64,000 bases of DNA from the NCBI GenBank assembly GCA_029168955.1, contig JAPDOI010000010.1, forward strand, positions 2,317,001 to 2,381,000, given 5' to 3'. This DNA comes from Aplectana chamaeleonis. Taxonomy: Eukaryota > Nematoda > Chromadorea > Rhabditida > Cosmocercidae. Position numbers and translations under genes: made by a program. Positions within the stretch are counted from its first letter, which is position 1, and every line of letters starts with the position of its first letter. A model generated the notes under the pieces. It ran no database searches. It had not been told where the DNA came from and saw only the letters and a list, made by a program, of their open reading frames with translations. This document shows, one piece after another, positions 14,401-26,400 of the stretch.

Positions 14401-17400
14401 GCAAATGGTCGTCCGGTATTGGGTAACCATTTCGGGCGACCCGGACGAGCAGCAAATGGTCGTCCGGTATTGGGTAACCATTTCGGGCGACCGGACGAGC
14501 AGCAAATGGTCGTCCGGTATTGGGTAACCATTTCGGGCGACCCGGACGAGCAGCAAATGGTCGTCCGGTATTGGGTAACTATTTCGGGCGACCCGGACGA
14601 GCAGCAAATGGTCGTCCGGTATTGGGTAACCATTTCGGGCGACCCGGACGAGCAGCAAATGGTCGTCCGGTATTGGGTAACCATTTCGGGCGACCCTGAC
14701 GAGCAGCAAATGGTCGTCCGGTATTGGGTAACCATTTCGGGCGACCCGGACGAGCAGCAAATGGTCGTCCGGTATTGGGTAACCATTTCGGGCGACCCGG
14801 ACGAGCAGCAAATGGTCGTCCGGTATTGGGTAACCATTTCGGGCGACCCGGACGAGCAGCAAATGGTCGTCCGGTATTGGGTAACCATTTCGGGCGACCC
14901 GGACGAGCAGCAAATGGTCGTCCGGTATTGGGTAACCATTTCGGGCGACCCGGACGAGCAGCAAATGGTCGTCCGGTATTGGGTAACCATTTCGGGCGAC
15001 CCGGACGAGCAGCAAATGGTCGTCCGGTATTGGGTAACCATTTCGGGCGACCCGGACGAGCAGCAAATGGTCGTCCGGTATTGAGTAACCATTTCGCGCG
15101 ACCCGGACGAGCAGCAAATGGTCGTCCGGTATTGGGTAACCATTTCGTGCGACCCGGACGAGCAGCAAATGGTCGTCCGGTATTGGGTAACCGTTTCGGG
15201 CGACCCGGACGAGCAGCAAATGGTCGTCCGGTATTGGGTAACCATTTCGGGCGACCCGGACGAGCAGCAAATGGTCGTCCGGTATTGGGTAACCATTTCG
15301 GGCGACCCGACGAGCAGCAAATGGTCGTCCGGTATTGGGTAACCATTTCGGGCGACCCGGACGAGCAGCAAATGGTCGTCCGGTATTGGGTAACCATTTC
15401 GGGCGACCCGGACGAGCAGCAAATGGTCGTCCGGTATTGGGTAACCGTTTCGGGCGACCCGGACGAGCAGCAAATGGTCGTCCGGTTTTGGGTAACCATT
15501 TCGGGCGACCCGGACGAGCAGCAAATGGTCGTCCGGTATTGGGTAACCATTTCGGGCGACCTGGACGAGCAGCAAATGGTCGTCCGGTATTGGGTAACCA
15601 TTTCGGGCGACCCGGACGAGCAGCAAATGGTCGTCCGGTATTGGGTAATCATTTCGGGCGACCCGGACGAGCAGCAAATGGTCGTCCGGCATTGGGTAAC
15701 CATTTCGAGCGACCCGGACGAACAGCAAATGGTCGTCCGGTATTGGGTAACCATTTCGAGCGACCCGGACGAGCAGCAAATGGTCGTCCGGTATTGGGTA
15801 ACCATTTCGAGCGACCCGGACGAATAGCAAATGGTCGTCCGGTATTGGGTAACCATTTCCGGGCGACTTGGACGAGCAGCAAATGGTGGTCCGGTATTGG
15901 GAACCATTTCGGGCGACCCGGACGAGCAGCAAATGGTCGTCCGGTATTGGGTAACCATTTCGGGCGACCCGGACGAGCAGCAAATGGTCGTCCGGTATTG
16001 GGTAACCATTTCGGGCGACCCGGACGAGCAGCAAATGGTCGTCCGGTATTGGGTAACCATTTCGGGCGACCCGGACGAGCAGCAAATGGTCGTCCGGTAT
16101 TGGGTAACCATTTCGGGCGACCCGGACGAGCAGCAAATGGTCGTCCGGTATTGGGTAACCATTTCGGGCGACCCGGACGAGCAGCAAATGGTCGTCCGGT
16201 ATTGGGTAACCATTTCGGGCGACCCGGACGAGCAGCAAATGGTCGTCCGGTATTGGGTAACCATTTCGGGCGACCTGACGAGCAGCAAATGGTCGTCCGG
16301 TATTGGGTAATCATTTCGGGCGACCCGGACGAGCAGCAAATGGTCGTCCGGTATTGGGTAACCGTTTCGGGCGACCCGGACGAGCAGCAAATGGTCGTCC
16401 GGTTTTGGGTAACCATTTCGGGCGACCCGGACGAGCAGCAAATGGTCGTCCGGTATTTGGTGACCATTTCAGGCGACCCGGACGAGCAGCAAATTGTCGT
16501 CCGGTATTGGGTAACCATTTCGGGCGACCCGGACGAGCAGCAAGTTGTCGTCCGGTATTGGGTAACCATTTCGCGACCTGACGAGCAGCAAATGGCCGCC
16601 CGGTATTGGGTAACCGTTTCGGGCGACCCGGACGAGCAGCAAATGGTCGTCGGGTTTTGGGTAACCATTTCGGGCGACCCGGACGAGCAGCAAATGGTCG
16701 TCCGGTATTGGGTAACCATTTCGGGCGACCCGGACGAGCAGCAAATGGTCGTCCGGTATTGGGTAACCATTTCGGGCGACCCGGACGAGCAGCAAATGGT
16801 CGTCCGGTATTGGGTAACCATTTCGGGCGACCCGGACGAGCAGCAAATGGTCGTCCGGTATTGGGTAACCATTTCGGGCGACCCTGACGAGCAGCAAATG
16901 GTCGTCCGGTATTGGGTAACCATTTCGGGCGACCCGGACGAGCAGCAAATGGTCGTCCGGTATTGGGTAACCATTTCGGGCGACCCGGACGAGCAGCAAA
17001 TGGTCGTCCGGTATTGGGTAACCATTTCGGGCGACCCGGACGAGCAGCAAATGGTCGTCCGGTATTGGGTAACCATTTCGGGCGACCCGGACGAGCAGCA
17101 AATGGTCGTCCGGTATTGGGTAACCATTTCGGGCGACCCGGACGAGCAGCAAATGGTCGTCCGGTATTGGGTAACCATTTCGGAGCGACCCGGACGAGCA
17201 GCAAATGGTCGTCCGGTATTGGGTAACCATTTCGGGCGACCCGGACGAGCAGCAAATGGTCGTCCGGTATTGGGTAACCATTTCGGGCGACCCGGACGAG
17301 CAGCAAATGGTCGTCCGGTATTGGGTAACCATTTCGGGCGACCCGGACGAGCAGCAAATGGTCGTCCGGTATTGGGTAACCATTTCGGGCGACCCGGACG

Positions 17401-20400
17401 AGCAGCAAATGGTCGTCCGGTATTGGGTAACCATTTCGGGCGACCCTGACGAGCAGCAAATGGTCGTCCGGTATTGGGTAACCATTTCGGGCGACCCGGA
17501 CGAGCAGCAAATGGTCGTCCGGTATTGGGTAACCATTTCGGGCGACCCGGACGAGCAGCAAATGGTCGTCCGGTATTGGGTAACCATTTCGGGCGACCCG
17601 GACGAGCAGCAAATGGTCGTCCGGTATTGGGTAACCATTTCGGGCGACCCGGACGAGCAGCAAATGGTCGTCCGGTATTGGGTAACCATTTCGGGCGACC
17701 CGGACGAGCAGCAAATGGTCGTCCGGTATTGGGTAACCATTTCGGGCGACCCGGACGAGCAGCAAATGGTCGTCCGGTATTGGGTAACCATTTCGGGCGA
17801 CCCGGACGAGCAGCAAATGGTCGTCCGGTATTGGGTAACCATTTCGGGCGACCCGGACGAGCAGCAAATGGTCGTCCGGTATTGGGTAACCATTTCGGGC
17901 GACCCGGACGAGCAGCAAATGGTCGTCCGGTATTGGGTAACCATTTCGGGCGACCCGGACGAGCAGCAAATGGTCGTCCGGTATTGGGTAACCATTTCCG
18001 AGCGACCCGGACGAGCAGCAAATGGTCGTCCGGTATTGGGTAACCATTTCGGGCGACCCTGACGAGCAGCAAATGGTCGTCCGGTATTGGGTAACCATTT
18101 AGGGCGACCCGGACGAGCAGCAAATGGTCGTCCGGTATTGGGTAACCATTTCGGGCGACCCGGACGAGCAGCAAATGGTCGTCCGGTATTGGGTAACCAT
18201 TTCGGGCGACCCGGACGAGCAGCAAATGGTCGTCCGGTTTTGGGTAACCATTTCGGGCGACCCGGACGAGCAGCAAATGGGCGTCGGGGATTGGGGAATC
18301 ATTTCGGGCGACCCGGACGAACAGCAAATGGTCGTCCGGTATTGGGTAACCATTTCGGGCGACCCGGACGAGCAGCAAATGGTCGTCCGGTATTGGGTAA
18401 TCATTTCGGGCGACCCGGACGAGCAGCAAATGGTCGTCCGGTATTGGGTAATCATTTCGGGCGACCCGGACGAGCAGCAAATGGTCGTCCGGTATTGGGT
18501 AACCATTTCGAGCGACCCGAACGAGCAGCAAATGGTCGTCCGGTATTGGGTAATCGTTTCGGGCGACCCGGACGAGCAGCAAATGGTCGTCCGGTATTGG
18601 GTAACCATTTCGGGCGACCCGGACGAGCAGCAAATGGTCGTCCGGTATTGGGTAATCATTTCGGGCGACCCGGACGAGCAGCAAATGGTCGTCCGGTATT
18701 GGGTAACCATTTCGGGCGACCCGGACGAGCAGCAAATGGTCGTCCGGTATTGGGTAACCATTTCGGGCGACCCGGACGAGCAGCAAATGGTCGTCCGGTA
18801 TTGGGTAACCATTTCGAGCGACCCGGACGAGCAGCAAATGGTCGTCCGGTATTGGGTAACCATTTCGAGCGACCCGGACGAACAGCAAATGGTCGTCCGG
18901 TATTGGGTAACCATTTCGGGCGACCCGGACGAGCAGCAAATGGCCGTCCGGTATTGGGTAACCATTCCGAGCGCCCCGGCCGAGCAGCAAATGGTCGTCC
19001 GGTTTTGGGTAACCATTTCGGGCGACCCGGACGAGCAGCAAATGGTCGTCCGGTATTGGGTAACCATTTAGGGCGACCCGGACGAGCAGCAAATGGTCGT
19101 CCGGTATTGGGTAACCATTTCGGGCGACCCGGACGAGTAGCAAATGGTCGTCCGGTATTGGGTAACCATTTCGGGCGACCCGGACGAGCAGCAAATGGTC
19201 GTCCGGTATTGGGTAACCATTTCGGGCGACCCGGACGAGCAGCAAATGGTCGTCCGGTATTGGGTAACCATTTCGGGCGACCCGGACGAGCAGCAAATGG
19301 TCGTCCGGTATTGGGTAACCATTTCGGGCGACCCGGACGAGCAGCAAATGGTCGTCCGGTATTGGGTAACCATTTCGGGCGACCCGGACGAGCAGCAAAT
19401 GGTCGTCCGGTATTGGGTAACCATTTCGGGCGACCCGGACGAGCAGCAAATGGTCGTCCGGTATTGGGTAATCATTTCGGGCGACCCGGACGAGCAGCAA
19501 ATGGTCGTCCGGTATTGGGTAACCATTTCGGGCGACCCGGACGAGCAGCAAATGGTCGTCCGGTATTGGGTAACCATTTCGGGCGACCCGGACGAGCAGC
19601 AAATGGTCGTCCGGTTTTGGGTAACCATTTCGGGCGACCCGGACGAGCAGCAAATGGACGTCCGGTTTTTTGTAACCATTTCGGGCGACCCGGACGAGCA
19701 GCAAATGGTCGTCCGGTATTGGGTAACCATTTCGGGCGACCCGGACGAGCAGCAAATGGTCGTCCGGTATTGGGTAATCATTTCGGGCGACCCGGACGAG
19801 CAGCAAATGGTCGTCCGGTATTGGGTAACCATTTCGAGCGACCCGGACGAATAGCAAATGGTCGTCCGGTATTGGGTAACCATTTCGAGCGACCCGGACG
19901 AGCAGCAAATGGTCGTCCGGTATTGGGTAACCATTTCGAGCGACCCGGACGAGCAGCAAATGGTCGTCCGGTTTTGGGTAACCATTTCGGGCGACCCGGA
20001 CGAGCAGCAAATGGTCGTCCGGTATTGGGTAACCATTTCGAGCGACCCGGACGAACAGCAAATGGTCGTCCGGTATTGGGTAACCATTTCGGGCGACCCG
20101 GACGAGCAGCAAATGGTCGTCCGGTATTGGGTAACCATTTCGGGCGACCCGGACGAGCAGCAAATGGTCGTCCGGTATTGGGTAACCATTTCGGGCGACC
20201 CGGACGAGCAGCAAATGGTCGTCCGGTATTGGGTAACCGTTTCGGGCGACCCGGACGAGCAGCAAATGGTCGTCCGGTATTGGGTAACCATTTCGGGCGA
20301 CCTGGACGAGCAGCAAATGGTCGTCCAGTATTGGGTAACCATTTCGGGCGACCCGGACGAGCAGCAAATGGTCGTCCGGTATTGGGTAACCATTTCAGGC

Positions 20401-23400
20401 GACCCGGACGAGCAGCAAATTGTCGTCCGGTATTGGGTAACCATTTCGGGCGACCCGGACGAGCAGCAAATGGTCGTCCGGTATTGGGTAACCATTTCGG
20501 GCGACCCGGACGAGCAGCAAATGGTCGTCCGGTATTGGGTAACCATTTCGGGCGACCCGGACGAGCAGCAAATGGTCGTCCGGTATTGGGTAACCATTTC
20601 GGGCGACCCGGACGAGCAGCAAATGGTCGTCCGGTATTGGGAAACCATTTCGGGCGACACGGACAAGCAGCAAAAGGTCGTCCGGGATTGGGTAACCATT
20701 TCGAGCAGCCCGGACGAGCAGCAAAATGGTCGTCCGGTTTTGGGTAACCAATTCGAGCGACCCGGACGAACAGCAAATGGTCGTCCGGTATTGGGTAACC
20801 ATTTCGAGCGACCCGGACGAACAGCAAATGGTCGTCCGGTAGTGGGTAACCATTTCGCGCGACCCGGACGAGCAGCAAATGGTCGTCCGGTATTGGGTAA
20901 CCATTTCGGGCGACCCGGACGAGCAGCAAATGGTCGTCCGGTATTGGGTAACCATTTCGGGCGACCCGGACGAGCAGCAAATGGTCGTCCGGTAGTGGGC
21001 ATCCATTCCGGGCGACCCGGCCGAGCAGCAAATGGTCGCCCGGTATTGGGTAACCATTTCGGGCGACCCGGACGAGCAGCAAATGGTCGTCCGGTATTTG
21101 GTAACCATTTCAGGCGACCCGGACGAGCAGCAAATTGTCGTTCGGTATTGGGTAACCATTTCGGGCGACCCGGACGAGCAGCAAATTGTCGTCCGGTATT
21201 GGGTAACCATTTCGGGCGACCCGGACGAGCAGCAAATGGTCGTCCGGTATTGGGTGACCATTGCGGGCGACCCGGACGAGCAGCAAATGGTCGTCCGGTA
21301 TTGGGTAACCATTTCGGGCGACCCGGACGAGCAGCAAATGGTCGTCCGGTATTGGGTAACCATTTCGGGCGACCCGGACGAGCAGCAAATGGTCGTCCGG
21401 TATTGGGTAACCATTTCGGGCGACCCGGACGAGCAGCAAATGGTCGTCCGGTATTGGGTAACCATTTCGGGCGACCCGGACGAGCAGCAAATGGTCGTCC
21501 GGTATTGGGTAACCATTTCGGGCGACCCGGACGAGCAGCAAATGGACGTCCGGTATTGGGCAACCATTTCGGGCGACCCGGACGAGCAGCGAATGGTCGT
21601 CCGGTATTGGGTAACCATTTCGGGCGACCCGGACGAGCAGCAAATGGTCGTCCGGTATTGGGTAACCGTTTCGGGCGACCCGGACGAGCAGCAAATGGTC
21701 GTCCGGTCTTGGGTAACCATTTCGAGCGACCCGGACGAGCAGCAAATGGTCGTCCGGTATTGGGTAACCATTTCGAGCGACCCGGACGAGCAGCAAATGG
21801 TCGTCCGGTATTGGGTAACCATTTGGGGCGACCCGGACGAGCAGCAAATGGTCGTCCGGTATTGGGTAACCATTTCGGGCGACCCGGACGAGCAGCTAAT
21901 GGTCGTCCGGTATTGGGTAACCATTTCGGGCGACACGGACGAGCAGGAAATGGTCGTCCGGTATTGGGTAACCGTTTCGGGCGACCCGGACGAACAGCAA
22001 ATGGTCGTCCTGTATTGGGTAACCATTTCGAGCGACCCGGACGAACAGCAAATGGTCGTCCGGTATTGGGTAACCATTTCGAGCGACCCGGACGAACAGC
22101 AAATGGTCGTCCGGTATTGGGTAACCATTTCGGGCGACCCGGACGAGCAGCAAATGGTCGTCCGGTATTGGGTAACCATATCGAGCGACCCGGACGAGCA
22201 GCAAATGGTCGTCCGGTATTGGGTAACCATTTCGGGCGACCCGGACGAGCAGCAAATGGTCGTCCGGTATTGGGTAATCATTTCGGGCGACCCGGACGAG
22301 CAGCAAAATGGTCGTCCGGTATTGGGTAACCATTTCGGGCGACCCGGACGAGCAGCAAATGGTCGTCCGGTATTGGGTAACCATTTCGAGCGACCCGGAC
22401 GAGCAGCAAATGGTCGTCCGGTATTGGGTAACCATTTCCGGGCGACCCGGACGAGCAGCAAATGGTCGTCCGGTATTGGGTAACCATTTCGGGCGACCCG
22501 GACGAGCAGCAAATGGTCGTCCGGTATTGGGTAACCATTTCGGGCGACCCGGACGAGCAGCAAATGGTCGTCCGGTATTGGGTAACCATTTCGGGCGACC
22601 CGGACGAGCAGCAAATGGACGTCCGGTATTGGGCAACCATTTCGGGCGACCCGGACGAGCAGCGAATGGTCGTCCGGTATTGGGTAACCATTTCGGGCGA
22701 CCCGGACGAGCAGCAAATGGTCGTCCGGTATTGGGTAACCATTTCGGGCGACCCGGACGAGCAGCAAATGGTCGTCCGGTATTGGGTAACCATTTCGGGC
22801 GACACGGACAAGCAGCAAATGGTCGTCCGGTATTGGGTAACCATATCGAGCGACCCGGACGAGCAGCAAATGGTCGTCCGGTATTGGGTAACCATTTCGG
22901 GCGACCCGGACGAGCAGCAAATGGTCGTCCGGTATTGGGTAACCATTTCGGGCGACCCGGACGAGCAGCAAATGGTCGTCCGGTATTGGGTAATCATTTC
23001 GGGCGACCCGGACGAGCAGCAAATGGTCGTCCGGCATTGGGTAACCATTTCGAGCGACCCGGACGAACAGCAAATGGTCGTCCGGGATTGGGTAACCATT
23101 TCGAGCGCCCCGGACGCGCAGCCAATGGTCGTCCGGTATTGGGTAACCATTTCAGGCGACCCGGACGAGCAGCAAATGGTCGTCCGGTATTGGGTAACCA
23201 TTTCGAGCGACCCGGACGAACAGCAAATGGTCGTCCGGTATTGGGTAACCATTTCGAGCGACCCGGACGAACAGCAAATGGTCGTCCGGTATTGGGTAAC
23301 CATTTCGAGCGACCCGGACGAACAGCAAATGGTCGTCCGGTATTGGGTAACCATTTCGGGCGACCCGGACGAGCAGCAAATGGTCGTCCGGTATTGGGTA

Positions 23401-26400
23401 ACCATTTCGAGCGACCCGGACGAGCAGCAAATGGTCGTCCGGTATTGGGTAACCATTTCGAGCGACCCGGACGAACAGCAAATGGTCGTCCGGTATTGGG
23501 TAACCATTTCGGGCGACCCGGACGAGCAGCAAATGGTCGTCCGGTATTGGGTAACCATTTCGGGCGACCCGGACGAGCAGCAAATGGTCGTCCGGTATTG
23601 CGTAACCATTTTGGGCGACCCGGACGAGCAGCAAATGGTCGTCCGGTATTGGGTAACCATTTCCGGGCGACCCGGACGAGCAGCAAATGGTCGTCCGGTA
23701 TTGGGTAACCATTTCGGGCGACACGGACGAGTTGCAGCAAATGGTCGTCCGGTATTGGTAATCATTTCGAGCGACCCGGACGAGCAGCAAATGGTCGTCC
23801 GGTATTGGGTAACCATTTCGGGCGACCCGGACGAGCAGCAAATGGTCGTCCGGTATTGGGTAACCATTTCGGGCGACCCGGACGAGCAGCAAATGGTCGT
23901 CCGGTATTGGGTAACCATTTCCGGGCGACCCGGACGAGCAGCAAATGGTCGTCCGGTATTGGGTAACCATTTCGGGCGACCTGACGAGCAGCAAATGGTC
24001 GTCCGGTATTGGGTAACCATTTTGGGCGACCCGGACGAGCAGCAAATGGTCGTCCGGTATTGGGTAACCATTTCGGGCGACCCGGACGAGCAGCAAATGG
24101 ACGTCCGGTATTGGGCAACCATTTCGGGCGACCCGGACGAGCAGCGAATGGTCGTCCGGTATTGGGTAACCATTTCGGGCGACCCGGACGAGCAGCAAAT
24201 GGTCGTCCGGTATTGGGTAACCGTTTCGGGCGACCGGACGAGCAGCAAATGGTCGTCCGGTATTGGGTAACCATTTCGGGCGACCCGGACGAGCAGCAAA
24301 TGGTCGTCCGGTATTGGGTAACCATTTCGGGCGACCCGACGAGCAGCAAATGGTCGTCCGGTATTGGGTAACCATTTCGGGCGACCCGGACGAGCAGCAA
24401 ATGGTCGTCCGGTATTGGGCAACCATTTCGGGCGACCCGGACGAGCAGCGAATGGTCGTCCGGTATTGGGTAACCATTTCGGGCGACCCGGACGAGCAGC
24501 AAATGGTCGTCCGGTATTGGGTAACCGTTTCGGGCGACCCGGACGAGCAGCAAATGGTCGTCCGGTCTTGGGTAACCATTTCGAGCGACCCGGACGAGCA
24601 GCAAATGGTCGTCCGGTATTGGGTAACCATTTCGAGCGACCCGGACGAACAGCAAATGGTCGTCCGGTATTGGGTAACCATTTCGAGCGACCCGGACGAA
24701 CAGCAAATGGTCGTCCGGTATTGGGTAACCATTTCGGGCGACCCGGACGAGCAGCAAATGGTCGTCCGGTATTGGGTAACCATTTCGGGCGACCCGGACG
24801 AACAGCAAATGGTCGTCCTGTATTGGGTAACCATTTCGAGCGACCCGGACGAACAGCAAATGGTCGTCCGGTATTGGGTAACCATTTCGAGCGACCCGGA
24901 CGAACAGCAAATGGTCGTCCGGTATTGGGTAACCATTTCAGGCGACCTGGACGAGCAGCAAATGGTCGTCCGGTATTGGGTAACCATTTCGAGCGACCCG
25001 GACGAACAGCAAATGGTCGTCCGGTATTGGGTAACCATTTCGAGCGACCCGGACGAACAGCAAATGGTCGTCCGGTATTGGGTAACCATTTCGAGCGACC
25101 CGGACGAACAGCAAATGGTCGTCCGGTATTGGGTAACCATTTCGGGCGACCCGGACGAGCAGCAAATGGTCGTCCGGTATTGGGTAACCATTTCGAGCGA
25201 CCCGGACGAGCAGCAAATGGTGGTCCGGTATTGGGTAACCATTTCGAGCGACCCGGACGAACAGCAAATGGTCGTCCGGTATTGGGTAACCATTTCGGGC
25301 GACCCAGACGAGCAGCAAATGGTCGTCCGGTATTGGGTAACCATTTCGGGCGACCCGGACGAGCAGCAAATGGTCGTCCGGTTTTTTGTAACCATTTCGG
25401 GCGACCCGGACGAGCAGCAAATGGTCGTCCGGTATTGGGTAACCATTTCGGGCGACCCGGACGAGCAGCTAATGGTCGTCCGGTATTGGGTAACCATTTC
25501 GGGCGACACGGACGAGCAGCAAATGGTCGTCCGGTATTGGGTAACCATTTCGGGCGACCCGGACGAGCAGGAAATGGTCGTCCGGTATTGGGTAACCATT
25601 TCGGGCGACCCGAACGAGCAGCAAATGGTCGTCCGGTATTGGGTAATCATTTCGGGCGACCCGGACGAGCAGCAAATGGTCGTCCGGTATTGGGTAACCA
25701 TTTCGGGCGACCCGGACGAGCAGCAAATGGTCGTCCGGTATTGGGTAACCATTTCGGGCGACCCGGACGAGCAGCAAATGGTCGTCCGGTATTGGGTAAC
25801 CATTTCGGGCGACCCGGACGAGCAGCAAATGATCGTCCGGTATTGGGTAACCATTTCGGGCGACCCGGACGAGCAGCAAATGGTCGTCCGGTATTGGGTA
25901 ACCATTTCGGGCGACCCGGACGAGCAGCAAATGGTCGTCCGGTATTGGGTAACCATTTCGGGCGACCCGGACGAGCAGCAAATGGTCGTCCGGTATTGGG
26001 TAACCATTTCGGGCGACCCGGACGAGCAGCAAATGGTCGTCCGGTATTGGGTAACCATTTCGGGTGACCCGGACGAGCAGCAAATGGTCGTCCGGTATTG
26101 GGTAACCATTTCGGGCGACCCGGACGAGCAGCAAATGGTCGTCCGGTATTGAGTAACCATTTAGGGCGACTCGGACGAGCAGCAAATGGTCGTCCGGTAT
26201 TGGGTAACCATTTCAGGCGACCCGGACGAGCAGCAAATGGTCGTCCGGTATTGGGTAACCATTTCGGGCGACCCGGACGAGCAGCAAATGGTCGTCCGGT
26301 ATTGGGTAACCATTTCGGGCGACCCGGACGAGCAGCAAATGGTCGTCCGGTATTGGGTAACCATTTCGGGCGACCCGGACGAGCAGCAAATGGTCGTCCG

